Positions 23,651-33,306 of a DNA stretch of 64,000 nucleotides are shown here, in pieces. The stretch's first letter is position 1; each line of letters opens with the position of its first letter. The notes below the pieces were generated by a model. It made no database searches. It saw nothing but the letters and a program-made list of their open reading frames with translations, and had not been told where the DNA came from. The stretch comes from Hymenobacter aerilatus (GTDB taxonomy: Bacteria > Bacteroidota > Bacteroidia > Cytophagales > Hymenobacteraceae). Position numbers and translations under genes: made by a program. Location of the stretch: the NCBI RefSeq assembly GCF_022921095.1, contig NZ_CP095053.1, forward strand, positions 4,258,501-4,322,500. The letters run 5' to 3'.

Positions 23651-25142
23651 GGCCCTGCGCCGCTGGTCGGCGTGCCTGCTTTCCGCACCGGTACTCCTGC
23701 TGACAACCGGCTGCGAAGATCCTAACAGCATAACGGTGGAACTGCCTGGCAGTGCTACCACTACTACCGAGTACCGCGACTTACCCGTAACAGCATACAC
23801 CGTACGACGGGATTCTTTGCCTACCCTTAATGCAAGCCAAATATTGGTGGGTAGAGTGCGCGACAACAATACGGGTATCGTGACAACAACGCGGGCTTAT
23901 ACCAACCTGCAAGTTACCTCCGACCCGCTGCCTGCTACGTTTGCCGGCGCACAGCTCGATTCCGTTACGCTTATCATGGCGTATACCCGTGCCTATGGTA
24001 CTACGGCGCAACCAGGCCGGTTCAGCGTGCTCCATTTGCAGCAAAAGCTTGACGAGCGGGTGGCGTATAACTCTAGCACCAGCGCAGCCGTAGGCATACC
24101 CTTGCTACGCGATGTAGCTGTATCCTATGGGCCAGAGCGGCGGGAGCGGCAGCCAGCATCTCCTTCCAGCACCACCGATACGGTGACAACGGTAGCCACT
24201 ATCCCGCAGGCACTGAATTTTCGGATTGCAAAATCTGCCTCTTTCAGCACGGGCTTGTTTGCCCTACTGCAAAAAACAGACTTCTCGCAGGCGAAGCTTG
24301 ATGCGTATATAGCCGGTTTGGCTATAATACCAACCGATGAGTATGTAGGCGCTGTTGCCAGCGTTAATCCTTCATACACGATACTGGCTGTTTACTACCA
24401 CGACCCAGCCCGGCCTTCTATGCGGCGCGTATACCGTATAGCCAGCAACGTGAACAACGACGCCCGTTATTTTACGCAGATCACGTCCGATTTCAGCGCG
24501 GCTGGCCCGCTGGCAGTGGTAGCTAATAAGCAGCAGTCTGTACCTGCCGCCGCTACCAATGGCGTAACCTATATCCAGGATGGCGTAGGATTGGCTACTA
24601 AATTGGTCATTCCTGGGTTGGAAGACCTACGTAAGCAGTCAGGCGTCACGATTAACCGTGCTGAGCTATTGGTACCGGTTAAGCCATTCAGTAATAGTGT
24701 GTTCCCCTATCCTGGGTACCAATCACTGAACGATGCTACGAAATCTGCCTCTATAAATAAGACCTATCTCTACGAAGCAAACAACGAAAACAACCGCGTT
24801 TTGCAACGTACCATTCTGGCAAATCCGGTGAACCGTCTTGTGCAGGCAGATGGGTACAACGCTCAGAGTCAGTCCCTCGACAGAACAGGCGCAGGCTCGC
24901 AGGCCGAAGGCACGCTGTACAGCGTGGATGCTTCTACCTTCTATTATAGTATGCTGATGACTAGCTACACGCAGGCCTACCTTCTGAATCAGCTAGGCGG
25001 CGAGTTGCCTTCGGCTTTTCTGTTTTCGCCTACCCTGTCGTTGTCAAAAGCCTATCAGCCTACTGTAAATTTATCGCTGAACCGGGCAGTGCTGGATGCC
25101 AACAACATAAAGCTGCGCGTTTACTTTTCTAATAGGCAGTAG
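23634..25142 (+). CDS. DUF4270 family lipoprotein
   Basis: The 502-residue product has a lipoprotein signal with lipobox LTTGC (Cys27) followed by acidic/polar residues. The body is beta-rich and Ser/Thr-rich without enzyme motifs. The pattern near the start (DPNSITVELPGS, VTAYTVRRDSLPT, LVGRVRDNNTGIVTTTRAYTNL) is typical of DUF4270, a Bacteroidota family of surface lipoproteins. Its start overlaps the end of the upstream half glycogen synthase gene. Role unknown; its link to polysaccharide metabolism rests only on the neighbour. Confidence 0.88.
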   Translation: MNWPTKALRRWSACLLSAPVLLLTTGCEDPNSITVELPGSATTTTEYRDLPVTAYTVRRDSLPTLNASQILVGRVRDNNTGIVTTTRAYTNLQVTSDPLPATFAGAQLDSVTLIMAYTRAYGTTAQPGRFSVLHLQQKLDERVAYNSSTSAAVGIPLLRDVAVSYGPERRERQPASPSSTTDTVTTVATIPQALNFRIAKSASFSTGLFALLQKTDFSQAKLDAYIAGLAIIPTDEYVGAVASVNPSYTILAVYYHDPARPSMRRVYRIASNVNNDARYFTQITSDFSAAGPLAVVANKQQSVPAAATNGVTYIQDGVGLATKLVIPGLEDLRKQSGVTINRAELLVPVKPFSNSVFPYPGYQSLNDATKSASINKTYLYEANNENNRVLQRTILANPVNRLVQADGYNAQSQSLDRTGAGSQAEGTLYSVDASTFYYSMLMTSYTQAYLLNQLGGELPSAFLFSPTLSLSKAYQPTVNLSLNRAVLDANNIKLRVYFSNRQ

Positions 25143-25231
25143 GCTCGTTCTGCGCTTACACCTTGTATGTTCCGGCACGCACTTTGCCGGCCAACTCTCC
25201 TTTCCATTTTATCAGCTTTTTTCTGAACGTT

Positions 25232-27067
25232 ATGTGCGGAATCGTTGCGTATATCGGGCACCGCGAGGCTTGCCCTATTATTCTAAAAGGATTGCATCGC
25301 CTCGAATACCGGGGGTACGATTCGGCTGGCGTGGCCTTGCTTAATGGCACGTTGAACGTGTACAAAAAGAAAGGCAAGGTAAACGACCTCGAAAATTTCA
25401 TTGCTGGCAAGGATTTGCACGCGCAGATAGGTATGGGCCATACCCGCTGGGCTACCCACGGGGAACCCAACGACGTGAATGCCCACCCACATTATTCTAC
25501 TTCGGAGCGGATTGCCATCATTCACAATGGCATTATCGAAAACTACGCGTCTCTGAAGACGCACTTGCAGCAGCAAGGCCATGTATTCCATTCCGATACC
25601 GACACAGAGGTTTTCGTTAATCTGATTGAGGAAATTCAAAGCAAAAACAACTGCTCTTTGGAAGAGGCCGTCCGCCTGGCCCTACACGAAGTAGTAGGCG
25701 CCTATGCTATTGTGGTTCTGAGCAAGGATGCGCCTAATCAGCTGATTGCGGCCCGCAAAGGCTCCCCATTAGTTATTGGGGTAGGCCAGAATGAGTTTTT
25801 CTTGGCCTCGGATGCTACTCCCATCATTGAGTATACCAATGAAGTAGTATATGTGAACGATTACGAAATCGTGGTCATTCGCGACGGTAAACTCGATATT
25901 CAATCCAAAGAAGCTGTACAGCAAACGCCTTACATCCAAAAGCTGGAACTGGCGCTGGATAGCATTGAGAAGGGTGGCTACGAACACTTCATGCTGAAGG
26001 AAATCTTCGAGCAGCCCCGTTCTATCCTTGACTCTATGCGCGGGCGTCTGGAATTGAGGTCCGGCCATTTGAACATGGCCGGTGCGCGGGCCTACGAGCA
26101 AAAGTTCATCAATGCGCACCGGATTATTATTGTGGCCTGTGGCACTTCCTGGCACGCCGGTTTGGTAGCCGAGTATCTGCTGGAAGATTTGGCGCGCATC
26201 CCTGTGGAAGTAGAGTACGCTTCGGAGTTCCGCTACCGCAACCCCGTGCTCACGGAGCGTGATATCGTCATTGCGATTTCGCAATCGGGTGAAACAGCCG
26301 ACACGCTGGCGGCCATTGAACTGGCTAAGTCGAAGGGCGCTACCATCTTTGGTATTTGCAACGTGGTGGGCAGCAGTATTGCCCGTGCCACAGACGCTGG
26401 CGCCTACACCCACGCGGGTCCCGAAATTGGTGTAGCCTCGACGAAAGCCTTCACTGCTCAGGTAACGGTACTCACCTTGCTGGCCATGATTGTAGGTAGC
26501 AAGCGCGGTACCCTCACCGACACCAAACTGCGCGAGCTGATGGTAGAGCTGGACAATATTCCGGCGAAGGTAGAGAAGGCGCTGCAGCTGGATACCGAAA
26601 TCAAACAGATTTCCGAAATCTTTAAGGACGCTAGCAATTTCCTATATCTAGGCCGGGGCTATAACTTCCCGGTAGCCCTGGAAGGCGCTCTTAAACTAAA
26701 GGAAATCAGCTACATTCATGCCGAGGGCTACCCTGCCGCCGAGATGAAGCACGGTCCTATTGCCCTAATCGACGAAAACATGCCGGTAGTGGTTATTGCT
26801 ACCAAAGATCAATCGTACGAGAAGGTAGTTTCCAACATTCAGGAGGTGAAGGCGCGCAAGGGCCGCATTATTGCCGTAGTGACCGAAGGAGACGAAGTAA
26901 TTCCGAAGATGGCAGAGTTTGTCATTGAGGTGCCTGCTACGTCTGATGTACTGATGCCGCTGGTATCGGTAGTACCACTACAATTGCTCTCGTACTACAT
27001 TGCCGTGATGCGTGGTTGCAACGTAGACCAGCCCCGCAACCTGGCAAAGTCTGTGACAGTGGAATAG
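25232..27067 (+). CDS. glmS: glutamine-fructose-6-phosphate aminotransferase (isomerizing)
   Basis: Start at ATG 25232, so that Met removal exposes the catalytic Cys of MCGIVAYIGHREACP. The 611-residue product has the class II glutamine amidotransferase domain (to ~235; GHTRWATHGEP, HNGIIENY) and two SIS domains (CGTSWHAGLVAEY, SQSGETADTLAA, GRGYNFPVALEGALKLKEISYIHAEGYPAAEMKHGP). The C-terminus is the conserved DQPRNLAKSVTVE. It makes glucosamine 6-phosphate for peptidoglycan and lipid A. No glmS ribozyme is evident upstream, and a terminator follows directly. Confidence 0.98.
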   Translation: MCGIVAYIGHREACPIILKGLHRLEYRGYDSAGVALLNGTLNVYKKKGKVNDLENFIAGKDLHAQIGMGHTRWATHGEPNDVNAHPHYSTSERIAIIHNGIIENYASLKTHLQQQGHVFHSDTDTEVFVNLIEEIQSKNNCSLEEAVRLALHEVVGAYAIVVLSKDAPNQLIAARKGSPLVIGVGQNEFFLASDATPIIEYTNEVVYVNDYEIVVIRDGKLDIQSKEAVQQTPYIQKLELALDSIEKGGYEHFMLKEIFEQPRSILDSMRGRLELRSGHLNMAGARAYEQKFINAHRIIIVACGTSWHAGLVAEYLLEDLARIPVEVEYASEFRYRNPVLTERDIVIAISQSGETADTLAAIELAKSKGATIFGICNVVGSSIARATDAGAYTHAGPEIGVASTKAFTAQVTVLTLLAMIVGSKRGTLTDTKLRELMVELDNIPAKVEKALQLDTEIKQISEIFKDASNFLYLGRGYNFPVALEGALKLKEISYIHAEGYPAAEMKHGPIALIDENMPVVVIATKDQSYEKVVSNIQEVKARKGRIIAVVTEGDEVIPKMAEFVIEVPATSDVLMPLVSVVPLQLLSYYIAVMRGCNVDQPRNLAKSVTVE

Positions 27068-27094
27068 TAGATAGAACAACCGCTCCCTGCTCAT

Positions 27095-27127
27095 GAAAAG
27101 CCGCTCCGGTACCCGGAGCGGCTTTTC
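27095..27127 (+). terminator. glmS terminator
   Basis: GAAAAGCCGCTCCGG (27095-27109) pairs perfectly with 27113-27127 around TAC. Confidence 0.85.
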
Positions 27128-27184
27128 TGTTTTACATTTATGTCTATCAAAACTTCTTTTCTTTCACAAGCTCACTTTACTATT

Positions 27185-27568
27185 ATGGCTCATTCCGTCA
27201 TTTTTTCGCCCAATGCTCCTGCGCCCATTGGGCCCTACAGCCAAGCCGTGCAGGCTGGTGATACGGTATATGTTTCGGGGCAGATTCCGCTGGATGCAAC
27301 GGGGCAAATGGTAGGCGACGGTGATGTGGTAGCCGAAACCCACCAAGTAATGCGCAACCTACAGGCTGTACTAGAAGCCGCTGGCCTTACGTTGGCCAAC
27401 GTAGTGAAGTGCAGCATTTTTGTGAAGGATCTACACAACTTTGGCCGTATCAACGATGTGTACGGCAGCTATTTTGGTGCGGACTATGCTCCTGCACGCG
27501 AAACAGTAGAGGTAACGCGCTTACCCAAAGATGTGCAGGTAGAGATTTCCTGTATTGCCGTTCGGTAA
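27185..27568 (+). CDS. ridA: RidA family enamine/imine deaminase
   Basis: Start at ATG 27185 (MAHSVIFSPNAPAPIGPYSQAVQAGD), the standard RidA opening. The 127-residue product has VYVSGQIPLDATG, RNLQAVLEAAGLTLANVVKCSIFVKDL and VEVTRLPKDVQVEISCIAV. RidA hydrolyses reactive enamine/imine intermediates made by PLP enzymes such as threonine dehydratase. Single gene between two strong terminators. Confidence 0.94.
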   Translation: MAHSVIFSPNAPAPIGPYSQAVQAGDTVYVSGQIPLDATGQMVGDGDVVAETHQVMRNLQAVLEAAGLTLANVVKCSIFVKDLHNFGRINDVYGSYFGADYAPARETVEVTRLPKDVQVEISCIAVR

Positions 27569-27629
27569 TCAGCATTAATACAAAGCCCACTCAGCCACAG
27601 CGTTGCTAGTGGCTGAACTTATTCCGCGA

Positions 27630-27675
27630 AAACAAGAAAGCCCCTGGTCTTATAAGACCAGGGGCCTTCTTGTTT
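27630..27675 (+). terminator. ridA terminator
   Basis: Arms 27630-27652 and 27653-27675 pair over 23 bp with one mismatch (A versus G) and GACCAGGGGC-type core. Confidence 0.85.
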
Positions 27676-27950
27676 AAATGCAAAATTTATTCCCTTTCTC
27701 AACACTACAATCAGTACAATTTGCACAAATCCTACATCCTTTAAGATGGTATTTATAAAGTACAATAATGGCATCAATATTGAAATTAAAAGTGCAATTA
27801 TTTAGTGTTTAGCAGCTTAAAAAACATAATACCGCTAGTAATAATAGAATCGCATAGGCTTATAGTATAGATACAATACAAATTAAGAGTGCTAAAACGA
27901 CTCCTATTTTAAATAGCCCTTCTTTCCTCAGGACCATTTAACAGTAGTGT

Positions 27951-29606
27951 ATGCGATTTTTCTACAGCCTTCTGCTTTGCCTGCTGACCGTACTTGCTAC
28001 CCAGGCGCAAACCGTGCCTGCAGTTACGTACACAGAGCCAATTGTTATTACGCGCGGCGGAACATATACAGGTAATTACCGCAGTTTGGACTCGAAAGTG
28101 CCGTGCATAGCCGTCTATACCTCGGAGCCGGTAACGCTGGTAGACTGCACCCTGGTAGGGGCCGGCGACCTGATTAAAACGGGCGGAGGCGTGGATCTGA
28201 CGGTGCGCAACTGCCGCGGCTATGGCCTGACACCGACTGTAGACAACCGCACCCGGGGCCGTTTTCTGGATGCCTATCAGGCAAAACAGCTAACCGTTGA
28301 GCATAACTACATGGAGCACACAGCCGGCATGGTAGTGAACCGCTGGAGCGGCAACGGCTCAGCAAAGCAAACCCTGACGGTACGCTACAACCAAGGCTTG
28401 AACTGCGACGGTCGTTACCGCAACGGCGGCAAAGAAACCCGCAGCTTTGTGCAGCTCAACACCGTGCAGCAGTTGGCAGGCATCGATATCAGCTACAACG
28501 AGTTTCGCAATGAACCCAACGAAAGTGCAGTGGAAGATAATATCAACTTCTACAACTCGTCGGGCACGGCACAGAGCCCCATCAAAGTACACGACAACTA
28601 CGTGGAAGGCGCCTACCCTTACCCTGCCACTGAGCTGTCCTTTCATGGTACCGGTCTTACCACCGATGGCGACGGTAGCACGCCGACCACGACGGCCGCT
28701 TACATTGAGGCTTACCAAAACCAGTTTGTGAGCACCTGCAACGCGGCCATGAATATTGCTGCTGGTCATCACATTCGCTTCTACAACAACCGCATGGTGA
28801 CAGACGGCCTGCTACCAGACGGCACAAAGCTAAAGGCCACGTATGCTGCCACGGCCGTTTTCAATTATTACAAAAAGGACGCTGCTACCTTCAACAATAA
28901 CTCGATCAGCAACAATACCATTGGGTATGTGAAATGGGGTTATAACAGCCCGTATAAAGACCGCCAGGATCTGAGCGCCGGTAACTGCGCAACTTGCACC
29001 GAAACCACACACTTGCCCAATCCCATTACTCCTGATATGGAGCAGAGTGAGTGGTCACGGTGGGAGCAGAAGCTACAGCAGGAGAAAGTGACAGTGGGGG
29101 TGCTACGCGCCGCTAGCAGCGGAGGCGGTACGGTCCTACCCGTTACGTTGGCTCGATTTGAAGCCAAATACGCAGATGCTCGCTTGCTGGCTACCTGGAC
29201 CACTGCTCAGGAAATTAACAGCAGTTATTTTGAAGTGCAGCAGAGTGCTACGGGGCTGGAGTTTTCTTCAGCGGGTAAAGTGCGGGCGGCCGGCAACAGC
29301 ACTGGAGCCCGCACCTACTTCCTGGCGCTACCAGTTAGCGCCGAACGGGTCTACCTACGCCTGAAAATGGTAGATAGTGATAGTAGCACCCGGTATAGCG
29401 AGGTTATCAGCTGTCAGTCTTCGGCCGGAAACGCAACAATCCGAGCTTCTGAGCACACGTTGTATAGCCTAACCGGTGAGCAGCTATGGCGCCGTCCGGC
29501 CTCTGAAGATGGCCCCGATTTACGTAGTGTACGCCCCGGAATCTACGTACTCCGAACGCGTCAGACTGATGGCACTCAGGTGAGTAAGAAAATACTGATA
29601 CAATAG
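27951..29606 (+). CDS. secreted right-handed beta-helix protein with T9SS C-terminal sorting tail
   Basis: The 551-residue product has a signal peptide cleaved at ATQAQ (about residue 19). Residues ~30-340 are a parallel beta-helix-like series (LTVRNCRGYGL, LTVEHNYMEHT, LTVRYNQGLN, IDISYNEFRNE, IKVHDNYVEG, IRFYNNRMV, NNSISNNTIGY), as in pectate-lyase-like or polysaccharide-binding proteins. From ~395 a Bacteroidota-type module (LPVTLARFEAKYADARLLATWTT... SSYFEVQQS) leads to a C-terminal sorting tail (YSLTGEQLW, LRSVRPGIYVLRTRQTDGTQVSKKILIQ). It is expected to be exported by T9SS. No catalytic residues could be assigned. The 274 bp upstream are AT-rich, with no feature I recognise. Confidence 0.88.
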   Translation: MRFFYSLLLCLLTVLATQAQTVPAVTYTEPIVITRGGTYTGNYRSLDSKVPCIAVYTSEPVTLVDCTLVGAGDLIKTGGGVDLTVRNCRGYGLTPTVDNRTRGRFLDAYQAKQLTVEHNYMEHTAGMVVNRWSGNGSAKQTLTVRYNQGLNCDGRYRNGGKETRSFVQLNTVQQLAGIDISYNEFRNEPNESAVEDNINFYNSSGTAQSPIKVHDNYVEGAYPYPATELSFHGTGLTTDGDGSTPTTTAAYIEAYQNQFVSTCNAAMNIAAGHHIRFYNNRMVTDGLLPDGTKLKATYAATAVFNYYKKDAATFNNNSISNNTIGYVKWGYNSPYKDRQDLSAGNCATCTETTHLPNPITPDMEQSEWSRWEQKLQQEKVTVGVLRAASSGGGTVLPVTLARFEAKYADARLLATWTTAQEINSSYFEVQQSATGLEFSSAGKVRAAGNSTGARTYFLALPVSAERVYLRLKMVDSDSSTRYSEVISCQSSAGNATIRASEHTLYSLTGEQLWRRPASEDGPDLRSVRPGIYVLRTRQTDGTQVSKKILIQ

Positions 29607-29700
29607 ATTATATATGTATTAGCCTAGCATCAGGAATTGTCAAAAATCACCATAATTACTTATAAGCAAACAACATACACAACATCTATTTTCCTCCTAT

Positions 29701-29886
29701 ATGAAAGAACTTGGGTTGGGTCTGTTTCTACTCGGTCTGGTATCATTGGTACTCCCGCTGCTAGGCATGAAATTCATCTTTCTAACCTGGATTGAGCAAT
29801 GGGGGCCCGCTGTATCCTGGGCTATTCGAGGGGGTATTACGTTACTGGGGCTTATTTTCTACCTCAGTACCCGCAACCGGGACTAG
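29701..29886 (+). CDS. small membrane protein, 61 residues
   Basis: MKELGLGLFLLGLVSLVLPLLG forms one membrane helix, and a second helix covers GPAVSWAIRGGITLLGLIFYLS before a short charged end. Coding is supported by GC content higher than the flanking spacers, a good ATG and clean hydrophobic pattern. Similar tiny proteins are widespread in Bacteroidota without assigned function. Confidence 0.7.
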   Translation: MKELGLGLFLLGLVSLVLPLLGMKFIFLTWIEQWGPAVSWAIRGGITLLGLIFYLSTRNRD

Positions 29887-29990
29887 GTGGTGAGTTTGAC
29901 GATTTGATTGCACTTACTAGCGCAGTTTGCGCAAGCGGCGTAATCCAGAGCGTCAAACTCACTATTTCACCACCTCACCATCTCACCGTT
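29886..29990. repeat. intergenic GTGAG-word inverted repeat
   Basis: The arm GGTGGTGAGTTTGACG at the left is answered by CGTCAAACTCACT at ~29951-29963 and by the series TTTCACCACC, TCACCATC, TCACCG. An inner hairpin (gcgcagtttgcgc) lies in the spacer. It is followed directly by the gltX -7 element. Confidence 0.65.
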
Positions 29991-29992
29991 CG

Positions 29993-30000
29993 TATCTTTG
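29993..30000 (+). promoter_or_regulatory. -7 element TATCTTTG upstream of gltX
   Basis: TATCTTTG matches TAnnTTTG and lies 42 nt before the gltX ATG. The -33 region falls in the repeated TCACC words and has no clear TTTG. Confidence 0.5.
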
Positions 30001-30042
30001 CATAGTGCTGCAGTCTGGCGGCACTACGAACTATTGTTTCTT

Positions 30043-31596
30043 ATGGAAAGAGAAGTACGGGTGCGCTTTGCCCCCAGCCCTACCGGTCCGCTGCACATCG
30101 GCGGCGTACGCACTGCGCTGTATAATTATTTGCTGGCCCGCAAATTGGGCGGCAAAATGCTATTGCGCATCGAGGATACTGACCAGAACCGCTTCGTGCC
30201 CGGCGCCGAGCAGTACATTCAGGATTCGCTGGCGTGGTGCGGTATCGAGCTGGACGAAAGCCCGTGGAAAGGTGGCCCGCACGCGCCCTACCGTCAGAGC
30301 GAGCGGAAGCCTATGTATATGCAGTATGCCTTGCAGCTCATCGACTCGGGCCACGCTTATTACGCTTTCGATACCCCCGAGGAGCTCGACGCCATGCGCG
30401 CCCGCCTGACGGCTGCCAAGGTGCCTAATCCGCAGTATAACGCTATTACGCGCAGCCAGATGCGCAACTCTACTACTCTACCCGAGGATGAGGTGAAGCA
30501 GCTGCTGGAATCGGGTGTGCCCTATGTAATCCGCCTGAAGGTGCCGCGCAAGGAGGAAATCCGCTTCAACGACCTGATTCGCGGCTGGGTAGTGGTGCAC
30601 TCTTCGGCTGTAGACGACAAGGTATTGATGAAGTCGGATGGCATGCCTACCTACCACCTGGCCAACATCGTGGATGACCACCTGATGGAAATCACCCACG
30701 TGATTCGGGGTGAGGAATGGCTACCCTCGGCGCCGCTGCACGTGCTGCTGTATCGTTACCTGGGCTGGGAAAGCACTATGCCGCAATTTGCCCACTTGCC
30801 GCTGCTACTCAAGCCCGACGGTACTGGAAAGCTGAGCAAGCGCGACGGCGACCGGCTGGGTTTCCCAGTATTCCCACTGGAGTGGCACGGCAAAGACGCT
30901 GAAACCGGCGAGCCAACCGTAAGCAGCGGCTACCGCGAAAGCGGATACCTGCCCGATGCCTTCATCAATTTCCTGGCTTTTCTGGGTTGGAACCCCGGCA
31001 CGCAGCAAGAGCTCTTTTCGATGGATGAGCTGATTGAGGCGTTTTCTATTGACCGCGTGAGCAAGTCGCCGGCCCGCTTCGACCAGCACAAGGTGCGCTG
31101 GTACAACGAGCAGTACTTGCGCGCCAAGCCCAACGCCGAGCTAGCGCAGTACCTCCTCGACGCCCTGCACGAGCACGGCGTGGACTGTACCCGCGAGAAA
31201 GCCGAGCAGATTGCCGGCGTCATGAAAGAGCGCGTGGCCTTCCCGCAGGATTTCTGGCAGGAAGCGCAGTATTTCTTCCAAGCTCCGGAAAGCTACGATG
31301 AGCAGGTAATCAGCAAGAAATGGAATGCCGCTACGGCCAACGCGCTGGCCGCGTTTGCAAAGGAGCTGCCCGCCGCTGCCCCCACTACTCCCGATGACAT
31401 CAAAACTCTACTCACACAGGTGCTGGAACGTGAGGGCGTGAAGCTAGGCCAGGTAATGCAGGCCCTGCGCGTAGCCGTAACTGGCGCCGGCGCCGGCCCC
31501 GACCTCATGGAAACCATGCATATCCTGGGCAATGAGGAAATCAGCCAACGTATTCTGACGGCCGTAGAGCGCCTGAGCACTCGCGCTACGGCCTAG
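30043..31596 (+). CDS. gltX: glutamate-tRNA ligase
   Basis: Start at ATG 30043 (MEREVRVRFAPSPTGPLHIGG). The 517-residue product has the class I motifs HIGG (~18-21) and KLSKRDGDRLGFPVF (KMSKS loop). Other blocks are LLRIEDTDQNR, RGEEWLPSAPLH, and a C-terminal anticodon-binding helical domain. The HIGG/KLSKR forms are normal for GluRS. The length is typical for bacterial discriminating or non-discriminating enzymes; the sequence alone does not tell which. Confidence 0.97.
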   Translation: MEREVRVRFAPSPTGPLHIGGVRTALYNYLLARKLGGKMLLRIEDTDQNRFVPGAEQYIQDSLAWCGIELDESPWKGGPHAPYRQSERKPMYMQYALQLIDSGHAYYAFDTPEELDAMRARLTAAKVPNPQYNAITRSQMRNSTTLPEDEVKQLLESGVPYVIRLKVPRKEEIRFNDLIRGWVVVHSSAVDDKVLMKSDGMPTYHLANIVDDHLMEITHVIRGEEWLPSAPLHVLLYRYLGWESTMPQFAHLPLLLKPDGTGKLSKRDGDRLGFPVFPLEWHGKDAETGEPTVSSGYRESGYLPDAFINFLAFLGWNPGTQQELFSMDELIEAFSIDRVSKSPARFDQHKVRWYNEQYLRAKPNAELAQYLLDALHEHGVDCTREKAEQIAGVMKERVAFPQDFWQEAQYFFQAPESYDEQVISKKWNAATANALAAFAKELPAAAPTTPDDIKTLLTQVLEREGVKLGQVMQALRVAVTGAGAGPDLMETMHILGNEEISQRILTAVERLSTRATA

Positions 31597-31625
31597 ACTC
31601 ACCGTCGCTGTAAGACATCCTGAAC

Positions 31626-31660
31626 AAGGGCCGCCTCGTACTAGCTACGGGGCGGCCCTT
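31626..31660 (+). terminator. gltX terminator
   Basis: AAGGGCCGCC and GGCGGCCCTT pair, with a further TCGTA/TACGG stem and ctag loop. Confidence 0.75.
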
Positions 31661-31709
31661 TGCGTTGCTATGGCTTGCACCCTACCCTGTACGACGAAGC
31701 ACTACGACG

Positions 31710-32090
31710 ATGGCTAAGAAACCAGTAAGCAAAAAAAAAGTAGACCCCGATAAGAAAGCGCGGGTACACAAAGAATTGGATGGCTTTGAAATCAAAGTAA
31801 ATCCACTGGGCGAAATCACTTCCAATTATTCCATCGAGGACATCAACAAATTTCTGAACCGCCACGTGCGCGACAAGAAACTGGTGAACCGCGACGGTCA
31901 GTTTGGTGGCAACGACGAGGACGACCTCTACCCAGTGGAGGAAGGTAGCACCGAGGTAGAAGAATCGGAGGAGGACTTTATGGCGCGCACCAGCAAGCCC
32001 ACGCCCAAAAAGCCTACCCGCAAAGGCAAGCCTGCTCCAGACGATGAAGAAGACGAGGAGTTTGACACCAGCCGCGAGGACGACGAATAG
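31710..32090 (+). CDS. charged conserved protein of unknown function
   Basis: Start at ATG 31710 (MAKKPVSKKKVDPDKKARVHKELDGFEIKVN). The 126-residue product has a basic head (residues 1-17), a folded core at ~17-60 (ELDGFEIKVNPLGEITSNYSIEDINKFLNRHVRDKKL) and an acidic tail (EEDEEFDTSREDDE). The core pattern is seen in many Bacteroidota genomes without a name. Opposite charges at the two ends suggest intrinsic disorder and possible nucleic-acid or protein binding. Confidence 0.8.
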   Translation: MAKKPVSKKKVDPDKKARVHKELDGFEIKVNPLGEITSNYSIEDINKFLNRHVRDKKLVNRDGQFGGNDEDDLYPVEEGSTEVEESEEDFMARTSKPTPKKPTRKGKPAPDDEEDEEFDTSREDDE

Positions 32091-32105
32091 GAGCGAAGGA
32101 ACGGG

Positions 32106-32135
32106 TTGATTTCAGCAGCCAATGTGCTATACTTG
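32106..32135 (+). promoter_or_regulatory. promoter for the AIM24 gene
   Basis: TTG at 32106-32108 and TATACTTG at 32128-32135 (one mismatch to TAnnTTTG), 19 nt apart, 24 nt before the ATG at 32160. Confidence 0.5.
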
Positions 32136-32159
32136 TGCCCGTTCCTCTCCCCTACCGCC

Positions 32160-32930
32160 ATGCACTCTCACGACGTCGACTACCGCATTTTTGGCCACGA
32201 TATTCAGGTTCTGGAAATAGAGCTGGACCCGAACGAAACCGTTATTGCCGAAGCGGGCGCTATGGTGTACATGGAGGAAAGCATTGCTTTCGAAACCAAG
32301 ATGGGCGACGGCTCGGAACCCGATCAGAGCGTACTGGGCAAGTTGTTTTCGGCCGGCACGCGCCTGCTTACGGGCGAGTCGCTGTTCATGACGCACTTCA
32401 CCCACCGGGGCAGCTATGGCAAAAGCAAGGTGGCCTTTTCGGCACCCTACCCTGGCACTATCATCCCTGTTGATCTTAGCACACTGCCTCAGGGCCTGAT
32501 TGTGCAGAAAGACGGATTTCTGGCGGCGGCACGCGGCACCAAAATCAGCATTCATTTCAACCAGAAGCTAGGCACGGGCTTTTTTGGCGGTGAAGGCTTC
32601 ATTCTGCAAAAGCTTACCGGCGACGGCAAAGCCTTTGTGCACGCCGGCGGCACCATTATCGAGAAGCGCCTCACCAACGAGCTACTGCGTGTAGATACCG
32701 GCTGTGTGGTGGCCTTCGAGCCAGGTATTGATTTTAGTATCACGCGGGCCGGCGGGCTTCGATCCATGATGTTTGGCGGCGAAGGATTGCTGCTGGCTAC
32801 CCTACGCGGTACCGGCCGCGTGTGGCTGCAATCGATGCCCGTGAAAAAACTGATACAAGCGCTGGCCCCTACTGGCAGCAATGCCAGCAAAGAAAGTGGG
32901 GGCTTGTTTGGCAGCTTACTGGATGAGTAA
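32160..32930 (+). CDS. AIM24/TIGR00266 family protein
   Basis: Start at ATG 32160 ([38 protein letters not shown]). The 256-residue product shows the family repeats: [37 protein letters not shown]-type strand, [24 protein letters not shown] and [22 protein letters not shown]. The fold is a beta-prism related to the tryptophan RNA-binding attenuator protein. Yeast Aim24 helps mitochondrial architecture; the bacterial role is not known. Single gene. Confidence 0.92.
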   Translation: MHSHDVDYRIFGHDIQVLEIELDPNETVIAEAGAMVYMEESIAFETKMGDGSEPDQSVLGKLFSAGTRLLTGESLFMTHFTHRGSYGKSKVAFSAPYPGTIIPVDLSTLPQGLIVQKDGFLAAARGTKISIHFNQKLGTGFFGGEGFILQKLTGDGKAFVHAGGTIIEKRLTNELLRVDTGCVVAFEPGIDFSITRAGGLRSMMFGGEGLLLATLRGTGRVWLQSMPVKKLIQALAPTGSNASKESGGLFGSLLDE

Positions 32931-32943
32931 GCTCGCTGATAAC

Positions 32944-33153
32944 TTAGCCGAGCAGGTTTACCACAATAACCAAGAGACTAACTACAAAAGCGGCTCCCAA
33001 AGCACCTAAAACGCCTAGCACAGCTTTATTGCCTAGCCGCGGCAGGAAAGAAAATGTCCGGCGACGTTTGCGGCGGGTATATACCCCCCGGTGGCGCGTG
33101 TGAGAGCGGGACGACGAAGACGCAGAATCAGCGGAACTGAAAGTAGTGGGCAT
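32944..33153 (-). CDS. small tail-anchored membrane protein, 69 residues
   Basis: Start set at ATG 33153 (MPTTFSSADSASSSSRSHTRHRG). Longer readings would include the upstream spacer. The product has a Ser-rich head, a very basic middle (YTRRKRRRTF), and one C-terminal membrane helix (KAVLGVLGALGAAFVVSLLVIVV). No family recognised. Its stop lies 13 bp past the AIM24 stop, so the two genes converge closely. Confidence 0.6.
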   Translation of the reverse strand: MPTTFSSADSASSSSRSHTRHRGVYTRRKRRRTFSFLPRLGNKAVLGVLGALGAAFVVSLLVIVVNLLG

Positions 33154-33306
33154 GGGCGGGGTAGGGTTAGAGCGTAGTAGTCCTAATGTACCTTTTATGC
33201 TAAAAGGTTCGTCCGTGAAGTCGACTAACATACGCTTTCTACCGACGAGTTGGATTGCGCACACGTTATTCACTTATAGCGCATTATGCAAAATAGAGGC
33301 CACACC

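Noticed and set aside
25143-25231. glmS ribozyme or riboswitch upstream of glmS
   Set aside because: The gap is only ~90 bp and has no glmS-ribozyme-like core.
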